The notes under the pieces are model-generated. The model was not told where the DNA came from. It saw only the letters and a list, made by a program, of their open reading frames with translations, and did not search any database. This document shows, piece after piece, positions 7,390 to 17,496 of a stretch of DNA of 64,000 nucleotides (positions within the stretch are counted from its first letter, which is position 1; every line of letters starts with the position of its first letter). This stretch comes from Paraflavisolibacter caeni. GTDB taxonomy: Bacteria; Bacteroidota; Bacteroidia; Chitinophagales; Chitinophagaceae. The translations under genes were made by a program, and so were the position numbers. The stretch covers positions 124,001 to 188,000 of the forward strand of contig NZ_JAOTIF010000008.1 of the NCBI RefSeq assembly GCF_025628885.1. The letters are read 5' to 3'.

Positions 7390-9411
7390 TCACTTCCCCG
7401 GCAACTGAATCACAAACTCCGTAAACGCCCCTTCCTGTGTGTTCACCTTCAATTCCCCTCCATGTGCCTTGACGATATCATAACTTAACGATAACCCAAG
7501 TCCCGTTCCATGACCCGTTGGCTTTGTCGTGAAAAAGGGTTGAAATATTTTCTCCATCGCCCCCTGCGAAATGCCCGTGCCATTATCTTTTACAGACAAC
7601 TCCACTTTACGGCCAACTCTTTTAGTGCTGACGGAAACAAGGGGCACATAAGCAACATCCCCCTGTTTCTTCTTCTCATTCACGGCATAAAAAGCATTGT
7701 TGTATAAGTTCAATAATACCCTTCCTATATCCTGGGGCACAACATCCATCTTGCCAATGCTTTCATCAAAATCCGTCGTATAATTGGCATTGAACGCCTT
7801 GTCTTTAGCCCTGAGTCCATGATAGCTTAAGCGCAGGCACTCTTCAGCCAAAGCATTGATGTCTGTAGGTTCCTTTTTGCCGGTGCTGGCCCTGGAATGT
7901 TGCAACATGCCCTTGATAATAGAATCCGCCCTTTTCCCGTGATAACCTATTTTTCCAAGACTATCAGCTATAGATTTGATGATTTCATCTGCCTTAGCCT
8001 TGTCTGCATCTGTTAATGGGTGCGCAGTGAGTTCCCTTAATTCTTCCAGCAGCTCAACACTCACTTCAGAGAAGTTGTTCACGAAGTTGAGCGGGTTTTG
8101 GATCTCATGCGCGATGCCTGCTGTAAGCTCTCCCAACGAAGCCATTTTGGCTGATTGGATCAGTTGTCTTTGCGTCAGTTGCAATTCGTCAAGCGTTTGC
8201 TCCGCCTGGACTCTATGCCGGTCTGTTTCCTGCTTTTGCAAATCCAGGATTTGATAAGCTTTTTGTTTATCCCGGTTGTTCTTCAACAGGATACCGATAA
8301 TGATGATGGTCAGGCCAAGTATAACACCCAGGGCAATATTTAGTTTTTGTCTATTCCGCTTTTGCTGGTTCAGCATATCCACCTCTCGCTGCTTTTGAGA
8401 GACCTCGTAGTTCGTGCGCAAGTCAGCCAGTCTTTGCACCGTATTGAGGTTGTTGATACTGTCCCTGTAGGCGATATGTTTTTTATAATAGAGGAAAGCC
8501 TCGCTGGTGTTGCCTGCACGTTCATACAGCTCCGACAATTTAAGACTCGCGCTGGCCACCTGCTCCTTCAATCCATGCTGTTCTGCCAGGCGGAGGCTTC
8601 TCAAGGTATAATTCAACGCCGTCTGGTGATCCCCCTTAGTCATATACACATCGGCCATGGAAATGAGATAAATACAGATAGGGTAATAATCCTGTGCCTG
8701 CTCCAGTATACCGATCGCTTCATTGATATTTTTTTCGGCAAGCTGATTCTGACCTAGGTTAGCGTAAACCATACCAATACCACCTAGGCTATAGCCGATA
8801 CCACTTTGATAATGGGCTTGATCAAAAATTACCTTTGCCTCATTGAAATACGAAAGAGCAGAATCATATTTCTTTGCTTTGAGGTATGCATCACCAGCAT
8901 TGGAAAGATAAGAAGCCAGGCTAATGGAATCACCCTTAGACTGTCGCAAAGTAGTAATGGCCTTGTGGTAGTAATGCATCGCATTGGGGTGATTGTTGGC
9001 GACAGTGTAGATATCAGCAATGGCGCCGTAAGTCTCTCCTTCAGCCTTTAAATTATTTGTCTTCCTGGCTATTTCAGCACTTTTGATGTAGGCCTCCAGC
9101 GCCTCATCCAGTTGTCCAAAAAATCTGAGCTTTGTCCCCTTTAGGAAATAACCTACACGCAGGAATGTTTGATTCCCGGTTTGTTCCGATAAGTGGATCA
9201 GTTCCTCCGCATATTGTAAACCCTTTTTTAAATCCCTGACCTCGTTGAAAGATAGATCTCTGAGTAATTCAAACTTCGCTTTGCCTGTCAAGGTATTATG
9301 CTGGTAAATAACAGCCAAACTATCTGCTACTTTCTGTTCCTGTGCAAAAACGCTGGAGATCATAAACCAAAAACAGCCAAGAAAAATAGTATGCGCTTTT
9401 CTATAGAACAT
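7390..9411 (-). CDS. TPR-containing membrane sensor histidine kinase
   Basis: Two-component sensor kinase of 673 residues. A signal peptide (1-23, ending SVFAQ) leads into a periplasmic TPR array (about 35-325), one membrane segment (about 355-376, ALGVILGLTIIIIGILL), a short coiled coil, a HisKA-type dimerisation helix with the phosphoacceptor His in the H-box AHEIQNPLNF, and an HATPase domain with N-box (LLNLYNNAF), G1 (DNGTGIS) and G2 (GHGTGLGLSLSYDI) motifs. All catalytic motifs are intact. No response regulator gene lies beside it, so it is an orphan here. The signal is unknown. In this architecture the TPRs are thought to bind a protein or peptide in the periplasm. Confidence 0.92.
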   Translation of the reverse strand: MFYRKAHTIFLGCFWFMISSVFAQEQKVADSLAVIYQHNTLTGKAKFELLRDLSFNEVRDLKKGLQYAEELIHLSEQTGNQTFLRVGYFLKGTKLRFFGQLDEALEAYIKSAEIARKTNNLKAEGETYGAIADIYTVANNHPNAMHYYHKAITTLRQSKGDSISLASYLSNAGDAYLKAKKYDSALSYFNEAKVIFDQAHYQSGIGYSLGGIGMVYANLGQNQLAEKNINEAIGILEQAQDYYPICIYLISMADVYMTKGDHQTALNYTLRSLRLAEQHGLKEQVASASLKLSELYERAGNTSEAFLYYKKHIAYRDSINNLNTVQRLADLRTNYEVSQKQREVDMLNQQKRNRQKLNIALGVILGLTIIIIGILLKNNRDKQKAYQILDLQKQETDRHRVQAEQTLDELQLTQRQLIQSAKMASLGELTAGIAHEIQNPLNFVNNFSEVSVELLEELRELTAHPLTDADKAKADEIIKSIADSLGKIGYHGKRADSIIKGMLQHSRASTGKKEPTDINALAEECLRLSYHGLRAKDKAFNANYTTDFDESIGKMDVVPQDIGRVLLNLYNNAFYAVNEKKKQGDVAYVPLVSVSTKRVGRKVELSVKDNGTGISQGAMEKIFQPFFTTKPTGHGTGLGLSLSYDIVKAHGGELKVNTQEGAFTEFVIQLPGK

Positions 9412-9472
9412 GTTGATGGTTTAAGGGGAATTAGGATCGTATCAGGGTCTTTTACTGCGAACTACGGCAACA

Positions 9473-9934
9473 CTAAAACCAGCTTTTTTTCTTCTTCTTC
9501 TTCGAGAAACAAAAAAAGCCGGCAAGAACACCAGAAACAACGCCAATGGCTAGGAAAAACAAATTACCTCCATAGGATGTGGGCTTGACAGAAATTAAAG
9601 GATCGAATGTTTTTATATCTGTGCTACCTTTTTTTACCCACTTGATAGCATAAGCATATACAGAATAATCAGCAGCAGTACCGTTTACGATTCCTATCCA
9701 GGTTTTCCTTTGGGGGTTCTGCGAACGAGGGGGATTAGAAGAAAAAATATCAGTAGTCCCGCTGATGTCTTTCTGTTGAATGTCTTCAATATAATCCACA
9801 TCACAACTTTCATTCACTTTCCAGTGTACAGCCCACCCCCTTTGGACAGCACTATGGCCATTATTGGGATGTCCATTCACTTCTAGTACGAGTCCGCCAT
9901 TTAAATCAATTCCGGTAATATCAATTTGTAACAT
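9473..9934 (-). CDS. Hypothetical protein with C-terminal membrane anchor
   Basis: 153 residues. Residues 1-115 look like a beta-rich domain with Trp and Gly positions (RGWAVHWKV, TWIGIVNG, YAIKWVKKG). One transmembrane helix lies near 124-143 (LFFLAIGVVSGVLAGFFCF), followed by a lysine-rich tail that fits a cytoplasmic end. With no signal peptide, it could be a tail-anchored protein whose soluble domain faces either side. It is upstream of the histidine kinase by 61 bp on the same strand, so a shared transcript is possible. Family not recognised. Confidence 0.7.
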   Translation of the reverse strand: MLQIDITGIDLNGGLVLEVNGHPNNGHSAVQRGWAVHWKVNESCDVDYIEDIQQKDISGTTDIFSSNPPRSQNPQRKTWIGIVNGTAADYSVYAYAIKWVKKGSTDIKTFDPLISVKPTSYGGNLFFLAIGVVSGVLAGFFCFSKKKKKKSWF

Positions 9935-10344
9935 GCTTCAAAGTTTACGAGGTGAAATGATAAATAAAGAAGCGCTGTTCCTAGGGAGACGAAGTACATT
10001 ATAAATTTAAAAATATTTATTCATCCAATCATTTAAATGTTTATGCGCAGCCATCGCGCATATCTTTCCGTTTGTTCATGCTGGTGAACTCAGCCTTTCC
10101 CACCAGCTTTACAGCTCTGTTACATTCAAAATAAGGACCTCCTTTCTTGCCTTTTTCCTGGCCTTCTACTCAGCCAAATTACTTAGCCGCAAACAAGCAA
10201 ATATTCCAATATTTTTAGCAATTCAATATTTTCACAATAAATTTATAATCAATTTTTTACCTCTTCAAAATAAAAATATACATAATATTATTAGCAAATA
10301 CCTTACTTAGTTCGTAACTTAGCTATCTGCCTAACCAATACATT
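9935..10344. other. AT-rich intergenic region
   Basis: Divergent spacer between the genes starting at 9934 (minus) and 10345 (plus). It becomes very AT-rich from 10200 to 10330, where the promoter of the plus-strand gene probably lies. I see no RNA gene or repeat. Confidence 0.5.
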
Positions 10345-10572
10345 ATGAAATCAGATGATAGAATATTAAAAAACGAGGATTTTATTAATAACTATGTACC
10401 CCTCCAGGTATTTGTCAAAGGCATTTCCACGATCTGCGCCTGCAATGCAGACAGCTTCGTAACAAAACGGTTAAAAGAAAAACCTTTGCCCTTTGACAAA
10501 GAAATTAGTGTAAGGTATTACCATACCTCGCTCCTATGGTTGAATAACATTTATTCCAACAACCTCAATTAA
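10345..10572 (+). CDS. Hypothetical small protein, 75 residues
   Basis: Unknown. The sequence begins MKSDDRILKNEDFINNYVPL and holds two close cysteines (STICACNADS). No signal peptide or transmembrane segment is evident. It is convergent with the efflux operon and ends 36 bp from the stop of the pump gene. Composition and codon use are plausible for a real gene, but nothing points to a function and it has no partner on its strand. Confidence 0.5.
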   Translation: MKSDDRILKNEDFINNYVPLQVFVKGISTICACNADSFVTKRLKEKPLPFDKEISVRYYHTSLLWLNNIYSNNLN

Positions 10573-10607
10573 ACCCATTGATTCATGCTGTGTAAAAGAA
10601 ATATCAG

Positions 10608-13600
10608 CTACCATCCTCCTCCCAATGATTTATACAACATTACCACCGCGTTAAGCTTGCCCCGCAACGCCTGCGATTCCTCAATTTGCGCATCAAAGAG
10701 ATTATCCTGCATCAGGATCACTTCTACATAGGAGGTGAATCCATTGTCATACCTGGCCGTTGACAGATCCAGGGCTTTCTTGGCAGCTTCTACCTGTGCT
10801 TTGCGCAACTCGTATTCTGCCGCGTAGGTCCTGTAAAAGGTAAGCGCATTGTCTACTTCCCCGAATGCAACCAAAACTGTTTTCTGGTATTGTTGATATA
10901 CGGCATCGGTCCTTCTGCGTTCTGCTACAACAATATTTTTTCTTTGATTATAATTGAAAATCGGCCCGAAAATACTTCCAAAGCCATTGGCCACAAGTCC
11001 ATCGCTATGAATCAAAGTGCTTAACTCCGGGCTGGCAAAACCCAGGACTCCTGTAAGACTGAGAACCGGTAAACGGTTGGCCTCTGCCACCCCAATCTGT
11101 TCAAACTGAGCTTCCAGGGACTTTTCAGCAGCCATGATATCAGGCCTTCTTTGCAGTAGTTGTGAAGGGAGACCTACCGGGATAGCGGGGGATACCAACT
11201 GGTCAAAATTGCTGTATCCCCTGGAAACGGTGCCGGGACCCATGCCCATTAAAAGCCTAAGGGAATTTTCCACGATAACGATTTGACGCTGCAACGACGG
11301 AATGGCGGTGGCAATAATGTACTCTTGTTGCATGGCCTGCAACTTGTCTATTTCAGCCACATAACCTTTGTCAAACCGGTCGGAAATGATCCTTGTATTT
11401 TCCTTTCTGCCAACCAGTGTCTGGTTGGCAATGACAAGCCGGTTATCCAGGTCGCGCAACAAAAAGTATTGAGAGGCCGCTTCGGCAATAAGGCTGGTTT
11501 GTAAGGCATTTCGGTTGGACACTTCCGATAGGAATTGCGCCACTGCCGACCGGCTGTTATGTCTTAACCTGCCCCATAGATCCACTTCCCAGTTCAGTAC
11601 GCCAAAAATATTGAATGAACTGCCCTGGATACCCTTGGCCGCTTCCTGGGCACTGGAGCCCGCATGGCCGCCGCCGGCCTCTAAGGAATAATTGATTTGG
11701 GGATATAAGTTGGCCTTAATGATGGCCGTTTGGGCACGGGCTTCTTCAATTCTTGCGGAAGCAGTCAGCAGGTCCTTGTTATTGGCCAGCGTTGTTTCAA
11801 TAATGGTCTGTAAGGCCGTATCCTTGTATAAGTCAAACCATTTTACCAACGATGACGTATCAGTTGTTACCGTATCCCTATATGCAATCCCTGAGGGAAC
11901 TTCCGGTGAGGAGAATTTTTTTCCCACCAGGCAGGATGATAAGGAAACCAGCGAGAGAATCAACAGGATTGGGATAGAGGGAGGAGGTACTTTTTTCTTC
12001 TTCCCTTCAATTAAAACAAAGAAGGCTGGGATCAGCAAAACGCCGATAATGGTGGCAGCCAGCATGCCTGAAAATACGGCCATACCCATTACTTTTCTTC
12101 CTTCAGCCCCCGCACCGGTTGCGGTGAGCAACGGCAACACACCGAGTATAAAGGCCAGCGATGTCATAAGGATCGGCCGGAAGCGGAGCTTGGCTGCATC
12201 CAGCGATGCATCGAGGGTTGGATCCCCGGCATCCTTCTTCATCTTGGCAAACTCAATGATCAGGATGGCGTTCTTTGCATTCAATCCAATGAGCATCACC
12301 AACCCGATTTGTGCAAATACGTTGTTCACATAGCTAAGTGAAAAAAGACCTGCAATGAACAGCCCCAGGAAGGCCCCCATCACGGCCCAGGGAGTCCCCA
12401 GCAGCACACTGAAAGGAAGTTTCCAGCTCTCGTACTGCGCAGCAAGAATGAGAAAAACAAATAAAAGCGCCATCACGAACGCCCTGCCCGCTGTACCCGC
12501 TGCGGCTTCTTCCTGGTACGACATATTGCTCCATTGATAACTCACATCAGCGGGCAATACCTCCTTGGCCACTTCTTTCAGGGCTGTCAGGGCCTGGTCG
12601 GAACTGTATCCCGAAGCAGGCACACCATTGATTTCAGCAGCCCTGTAAATGTTGAAGTGATTGGTGTACTGTGGACCGGATGTGTCTGAAATTTGTGCAA
12701 TGGTTCCTATTGGAATCGTTTCACCCCTTGCATTGGTTACATAAAATTGCTGAAGATCCTCTGCCCGCATGCGGAAACCCGCATCCGCCATGACATAGGT
12801 TTTGTATTGCCGGCCAAACTGGTTAAAGTTGTTGACAAAGGACCCGCCGAGCAGGGTCGAGATCGTGCTGTTCACCTGCGCAAGATCCAACCCAAGTTTG
12901 TCGACTTTCTCCCGGTCTATCTGGATGCTTTTCTGTGGCACATTGGCGCGGAACAGCGTATAGATCCTCCCGATCTCCGGGCGCTGGCTGGCGGCCGCTA
13001 TAAACTGCTGCGCTTGCTGGGCAAGATACTGGGGTGAATTGCCTGCACGATCCTGGAGCATCATAGTAAAGCCTGCCCCATTTCCCAAACCCAGGATCGG
13101 GGGCGGCCCCACGGCGATCACCGTGGCTTCGGAAATATTTTTCATGCAAAGCGCATTGACCTCCGCTACAACATCCAGGGCCGTTTTATGCCGTTCCTCC
13201 CAGGGTTTTAAAGTGATGAAAAATGTGGCGGCATTAGGCGCTACCGTATTGTTCAAAAGATTGTTTCCGTTTACCGTAGTGTATAACTCTATTTCCGGAA
13301 TGCTTTTAAGGATGCCCTCTACCTTTGTGGTTACTTTGTCGGTGCGCTCCAGGGAAGCAGCATCAGGAAGCAAAGTGCTGATGATGAAGTATCCCTGGTC
13401 TTCTTCAGGCACAAATCCCGCTGGGATCTTCTTTCCCAGGACTACGGTCACCGCAATAATACCGCCAAGGATCAAAAGCGAGACCAGCAGTTTGCGGGCA
13501 AAGAAGCCGGCCACACCGACATAGCCATTCGTAAAGCGGTCAAACACGCGGTTGAACCAGGCGAAAAACCGTGCAAGTAAACCTTTTTGCTCCGATTTGG

Positions 13601-15095
13601 GTTTCAGCAACAAGGCCGCCAAGGCCGGACTTAAGGTAAGGGCATTAAAAGCGGAGAAACACACCGAAATCGCAATGGTGAGCGCAAACTGCTGGTACAA
13701 CCTTCCGGTAATTCCGCCCGTAAAGGCCATGGGAACGAATACGGCCGAAAGAATAACAGCGATGGCAACAACCGGTCCGCCCACTTCTTTCATGGCTTTG
13801 CTGGTCGCCTCCTTTGGCGCCATACCATGCTCAATGTTATGTATAACCGCTTCTACCACCACAATGGCATCGTCAACCACGAGCCCGATGGCTAACACGA
13901 GCCCAAGAAGCGAAAGCACGTTTACGGAAAACCCAAGCAGGGGAAATACAATAAAAGTACCTATGAGCGAAACGGGAACAGTGAGCAGTGGAATTAAGGT
14001 CGCCCTCCAGTCCTGCAAAAACAGGAACACCACCAGGATCACCAGGATCACCGCTTCGATAAGGGTGTGCACAATTTCATCGATACCGGCTGTAACAGCC
14101 GCTGTGGTATCGAGCGAAAAATCCATCTTCATATCGGGCGGGAAACGGTCCTGCAGCTGCTCCATTTTATCACGGACCGCCTGTGCGACGGCAAGCGCAT
14201 TGGACCCGGGAATCTGGTAGATGGCAATGGTGGAAGCACTCGAGCCATTGATACGGCTGTTCATGGTATAGTTCTCTGTTCCAAGTTCAATACGGGCTAT
14301 ATCCTTCATCCGCACCAGGGCGCCATCGGGGTTTGCTTTGAGGATGATGTCAGCGAACTGCTGCTCAGTGATGAGGCGTGATTGGAGAAGGGTGGTAAAC
14401 GTATTCTGCGTTCCGGGGGCTGCCGGTTCTCCTCCAATACTCCCGCCCGGGCTGATCACGTTCTGCGCCTTTAACGCCTGGATCACTTGCTGCACGGTGA
14501 TCTCATATTTTGCTAGGAGATCGGGCTTCACCCACACGCGCATGGCATATTCCGATCCGCCGAATACAAACACATCACCCACACCATTGATGCGCTTGAG
14601 TTCGTCCACCACGTTGATAAAACCATAGTTGTTCAGGAACTTGGAATTATAGGTGCTGTTAGGCGAAGAAAGCGAAACCAGCATCAGCGGAAAGGTGAGC
14701 GACTTCTTGGTGGTTACACCCAGTGCGGTTACTTCCGGGGGAAGGAAGGGCGCTGCCTGTGATACGCGGTTTTGCGTAAGCATGTTGGCATTGTCGAGGT
14801 TGGTGCCTACTTCGAAAGAAACTTCGAGGCGGGTGGTTCCGTCATTGGCATTTACAGAGCGCATATAGATCATGCGCTCTACGCCATTCACCTGTTGTTC
14901 GATAGGCGTTGCCACCGTTTGTTCCATGTTCACGGAATTGGCACCGGTGTAGGAGGCATTGATCTGCACCATTGGTGGGGTGATCTCGGGATATTGGGAA
15001 ATGGGAATACCCCGCAGGGCCAGCACGCCAAGGAGCACCAATAAAATGGATATCACCATTGCAAAAATTGGCCGCCGGATGAAGAATTCACTCAT
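10608..15095 (-). CDS. RND multidrug efflux pump (HAE1/AcrB type) fused to an outer membrane channel (NodT/OprM type)
   Basis: A single 1495-residue frame. Residues 1 to about 1030 are a full AcrB-like proton-driven pump: N-terminal FFIRRPIFAMVISILLVLLG, the TM4 motif GLVLAIGLVVDDAIVVVEAV with the paired Asp, and the TM10 motif LIGLNAKNAILIIEFA with the essential Lys. Residues from about 1060 to 1495 are an OMF (TolC/OprM, NodT subfamily) with its two repeats (LLTASARIEEARAQ; QLLQRRPDIMAAE). At the join KKKK is followed by a hydrophobic stretch and a lipobox LSSC, with Cys at residue 1055, so an entire lipoprotein signal peptide is retained. No Met lies in the join to restart translation. The adaptor gene is 42 bp upstream. 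Separate genes are the rule in Proteobacteria; similar fusions are known among Bacteroidota CzcA-type pumps. Confidence 0.93.
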   Translation of the reverse strand: MSEFFIRRPIFAMVISILLVLLGVLALRGIPISQYPEITPPMVQINASYTGANSVNMEQTVATPIEQQVNGVERMIYMRSVNANDGTTRLEVSFEVGTNLDNANMLTQNRVSQAAPFLPPEVTALGVTTKKSLTFPLMLVSLSSPNSTYNSKFLNNYGFINVVDELKRINGVGDVFVFGGSEYAMRVWVKPDLLAKYEITVQQVIQALKAQNVISPGGSIGGEPAAPGTQNTFTTLLQSRLITEQQFADIILKANPDGALVRMKDIARIELGTENYTMNSRINGSSASTIAIYQIPGSNALAVAQAVRDKMEQLQDRFPPDMKMDFSLDTTAAVTAGIDEIVHTLIEAVILVILVVFLFLQDWRATLIPLLTVPVSLIGTFIVFPLLGFSVNVLSLLGLVLAIGLVVDDAIVVVEAVIHNIEHGMAPKEATSKAMKEVGGPVVAIAVILSAVFVPMAFTGGITGRLYQQFALTIAISVCFSAFNALTLSPALAALLLKPKSEQKGLLARFFAWFNRVFDRFTNGYVGVAGFFARKLLVSLLILGGIIAVTVVLGKKIPAGFVPEEDQGYFIISTLLPDAASLERTDKVTTKVEGILKSIPEIELYTTVNGNNLLNNTVAPNAATFFITLKPWEERHKTALDVVAEVNALCMKNISEATVIAVGPPPILGLGNGAGFTMMLQDRAGNSPQYLAQQAQQFIAAASQRPEIGRIYTLFRANVPQKSIQIDREKVDKLGLDLAQVNSTISTLLGGSFVNNFNQFGRQYKTYVMADAGFRMRAEDLQQFYVTNARGETIPIGTIAQISDTSGPQYTNHFNIYRAAEINGVPASGYSSDQALTALKEVAKEVLPADVSYQWSNMSYQEEAAAGTAGRAFVMALLFVFLILAAQYESWKLPFSVLLGTPWAVMGAFLGLFIAGLFSLSYVNNVFAQIGLVMLIGLNAKNAILIIEFAKMKKDAGDPTLDASLDAAKLRFRPILMTSLAFILGVLPLLTATGAGAEGRKVMGMAVFSGMLAATIIGVLLIPAFFVLIEGKKKKVPPPSIPILLILSLVSLSSCLVGKKFSSPEVPSGIAYRDTVTTDTSSLVKWFDLYKDTALQTIIETTLANNKDLLTASARIEEARAQTAIIKANLYPQINYSLEAGGGHAGSSAQEAAKGIQGSSFNIFGVLNWEVDLWGRLRHNSRSAVAQFLSEVSNRNALQTSLIAEAASQYFLLRDLDNRLVIANQTLVGRKENTRIISDRFDKGYVAEIDKLQAMQQEYIIATAIPSLQRQIVIVENSLRLLMGMGPGTVSRGYSNFDQLVSPAIPVGLPSQLLQRRPDIMAAEKSLEAQFEQIGVAEANRLPVLSLTGVLGFASPELSTLIHSDGLVANGFGSIFGPIFNYNQRKNIVVAERRRTDAVYQQYQKTVLVAFGEVDNALTFYRTYAAEYELRKAQVEAAKKALDLSTARYDNGFTSYVEVILMQDNLFDAQIEESQALRGKLNAVVMLYKSLGGGW

Positions 15096-15137
15096 GTGGT
15101 AGATTGAAGAGTTTTAAATTCGCTTTTCTGCTGCCGC

Positions 15138-16265
15138 TTAGTTTGCCGAAGAAGAGTCGTAGGAATAGGCAGTGACCACGGGTTTGATGACCATGCCGGG
15201 TTTAATGATGGCATTCCCTACAAGAGCCACTTTTTCGCCCGGTTTTAAACCTTCTGTGATCACCCAGTTGCTGCCAACACGCATACCGGTTTTAACAGGC
15301 CTGGGATTGATCTTGCTGCTGTCATTGACCACGAAAGCCATGTGCATATTCTGCATTTGATTAATGGCCTGCTGGGGAACCAATACGGCATTAGGTATTT
15401 CATCTGTCTTCACACGCACCTTCACATATTGCCCGGGGCGCAATAATCTTGATTTATTTTCCACTACGGCCTGCAACAACAAGGAACCTGTGGCCGGGTC
15501 AATTTCGCGGTTGGCAAAATCAATCTTCGCCTTTTCCGGGAAAACAGAGCCATCATTCAGGATCAGGTCAACATTGGCGTTCCTTAGATCTTCACCGCCC
15601 GCTTTTTGACGGTGCATCAGGTAGTCATTTTCTGTAACGGAAAAGCGCACTCGCATGGACCCTACGGCCGAAATGGTATTGAGCGGCGTCTCCCCTATAT
15701 TCTTAACGTAGTCGCCTACCTGTACTTTTGAAACACCAATGGTGCCAGTGATCGGTGCTGTGATTCTCGCATAGCTTAATTGGGTGCGCGAATTACTCAA
15801 CACTGCTTGTGCTGCATGAACAGCCTCTCTTTGGGCGTCATAAGCAGCTTGTGCCGCATCCAGGTCGCGTTTGCTTAAAGCATTCATCTCCGCGAGAGGT
15901 TTCACCCGGTCAAGGTCAGATTTTGCTTTAACGAGTAAGATATTGGCCTCTGAAAGCCGCGCCTGTGCTACCCGCTCCCGGTCTTTGAGTTCATTATCCT
16001 GGACTACATAGAGCAACTGGCCTTTGCTTACAGTAGACCCTTCCTTGAATAGGACACTTTGCACCCAGCCTTCCACTCTTGAGTGGATTTCCACATCCGA
16101 TTGCCCGAATGTTTGTCCTACGTATTCCGCATACACGGGCACCGTTAGCTGGCCCGCTTCTACTACGTTTACGGTCGGCACCACCTGCGCAGGTCCTTTA
16201 TCCTTCTCTTTACAGGAATTGAAAAGCAGCAGGAAGCAAACCGTTCTGATAAAATTGATTTTCAT
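15138..16265 (-). CDS. RND efflux periplasmic adaptor subunit (MFP/AcrA type)
   Basis: 375 residues. A lipoprotein signal peptide ends at a lipobox (LLFNSC), giving a lipid-anchored periplasmic protein. The order is typical for membrane fusion proteins: beta-barrel/lipoyl half (about 35-80), a helical hairpin (about 95-165, QARLSEANILLVKAKSDLDR), second lipoyl half (TQLSYARITAPITGTIGV), beta-barrel and membrane-proximal domain (to about 365). It joins the pump and the outer membrane channel. It is the first gene of the operon and is followed after 42 bp by the fused pump-channel gene. No regulator gene of the TetR, MarR or AraC type adjoins it, so control is not visible from the sequence. Confidence 0.95.
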   Translation of the reverse strand: MKINFIRTVCFLLLFNSCKEKDKGPAQVVPTVNVVEAGQLTVPVYAEYVGQTFGQSDVEIHSRVEGWVQSVLFKEGSTVSKGQLLYVVQDNELKDRERVAQARLSEANILLVKAKSDLDRVKPLAEMNALSKRDLDAAQAAYDAQREAVHAAQAVLSNSRTQLSYARITAPITGTIGVSKVQVGDYVKNIGETPLNTISAVGSMRVRFSVTENDYLMHRQKAGGEDLRNANVDLILNDGSVFPEKAKIDFANREIDPATGSLLLQAVVENKSRLLRPGQYVKVRVKTDEIPNAVLVPQQAINQMQNMHMAFVVNDSSKINPRPVKTGMRVGSNWVITEGLKPGEKVALVGNAIIKPGMVIKPVVTAYSYDSSSAN

Positions 16266-16620
16266 GAAAACAATTTTTTCGATTTAAAACAGGCTACAGG
16301 GGCACAGATCATCCTTTATGGATAGAGCGTTTGGATAGAGTATTACGGTTTTACGATCCCGGTGGCAGTGGTAATGGCGCGATTCCAAGGGTAGGTTTAA
16401 AATCGCCTGGTGCATAGCTTTAATGGTTCGCACAAATCCAGGTCACTTTAATAAGACATGATAAGACAAAGTTCTGATGCTCAGGGATACCTCCAAAATA
16501 AATAAAAGAAATAACTGTTATTTGATTTATATGCAAACAAATCAAAATAATTGCCACCTGCAACAGCAGTCAGATTACCTTTTCAACACGAACCCCTTCC
16601 TCATTTTACTACGGTCACCC
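16266..16620. other. Intergenic region upstream of the efflux operon
   Basis: This holds the presumed promoter of the efflux operon (minus strand) and the 3' side of the gene ending at 16621. No strong inverted repeat that could serve as an operator was seen, and no RNA gene. Confidence 0.4.
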
Positions 16621-17496
16621 CTATTTGTTTTCCTCCTTAATCACCTCCACAAACGAAGCCCAATCCCAATCCTTTCGGCCCCGGTTATGATTAACAAGGA
16701 AACGGTTACGGATCAAATCAGCCAGCGGCAAAGGAGTATTGGTCGCCTCCGCCAGTTGTAAGGCCAGTCGTATATCTTTCAAACCCAGTTGGGAAGTAAA
16801 GCCGGCCTGCTTATAGTTTTTCTCCACAATGATCTTCCCATAGTTTTTATAGATAGGACAGGCAAAAACACTATCACTGATCATGTCATAAAAAGCAGTA
16901 GCATTCCCTCCCGCCTTCTCCACTAAAGTAAACGCTTCCCCCATGGCTTCCATGGCAGCAGCGATCATAAAGTTGTTGCAAACTTTAACAGCCGCCGCTG
17001 TAGCAGCACTGTCCCCGAATTCAAAAAGCTTTGCAGTACCTAAGTCCTTTAATACACCAAAGATTGGTTCCTTCAATCCGGTAGTGCCCGAAAAGCAAGT
17101 GACCAGGTTGCGGTTCCTGGTGGCCTCCGGTCTGCCGATAATGGTAGCTGTACAATATTCAATACCTTTTTCTTTATGCGCAGCTTCCAGCCGGCTGGCT
17201 GTATCCGGAGCAATGGTACTCATACAAACATGAACGCTTCCCGGCTTCATTTGTGCGATCAAGCCCTCATTGCCAAAGGAAATAGCCTCAACAGCCTTGT
17301 CATCCGAAACAATGGAAATGATCAGGTCGCATGCTTTGGCCAGGGAGGAAACGGAGGCATGCAATTGAGCCTTTCCCGAAAAGGCCTGCATTTTTTCTGC
17401 TGTGCGGTTGTACAAATGCAAGGGAACATTCCTTTCGATCAGGTTATTAACCATCACAATCCCCTGGTTACCCAGGCCAATAAACCCCATTGTCAT
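16621..17496 (-). CDS. NAD(P)-dependent beta-hydroxyacid dehydrogenase family protein
   Basis: Member of the 6-phosphogluconate / 3-hydroxyisobutyrate dehydrogenase superfamily, which oxidises beta-hydroxyacids or reduces aldehydes such as succinic semialdehyde with NAD(P). It begins with the Rossmann motif GFIGLGNQGIVM and shows the substrate-binding strand (VHVCMSTIAPDTASRLE). The catalytic-lysine region is KVCNNFMIAAAMEAMGEAF, followed by the C-terminal helical domain (LGLKDIRLALQLAEATNTPL). The usual glycine-rich GGxxGA stretch after the serine motif is replaced by TATIIGRPEA, so substrate preference is unclear. The start at 17496 was chosen because the upstream extension to 17538 is poorly conserved in character. 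It is divergent from the DUF429 gene. Confidence 0.85.
   Translation of the reverse strand: MTMGFIGLGNQGIVMVNNLIERNVPLHLYNRTAEKMQAFSGKAQLHASVSSLAKACDLIISIVSDDKAVEAISFGNEGLIAQMKPGSVHVCMSTIAPDTASRLEAAHKEKGIEYCTATIIGRPEATRNRNLVTCFSGTTGLKEPIFGVLKDLGTAKLFEFGDSAATAAAVKVCNNFMIAAAMEAMGEAFTLVEKAGGNATAFYDMISDSVFACPIYKNYGKIIVEKNYKQAGFTSQLGLKDIRLALQLAEATNTPLPLADLIRNRFLVNHNRGRKDWDWASFVEVIKEENK

Noticed and set aside
16420-16440. tRNA-like TTCG..AATCC signature
   Set aside because: No cloverleaf can be built around it. No tRNA was found elsewhere in the window either.
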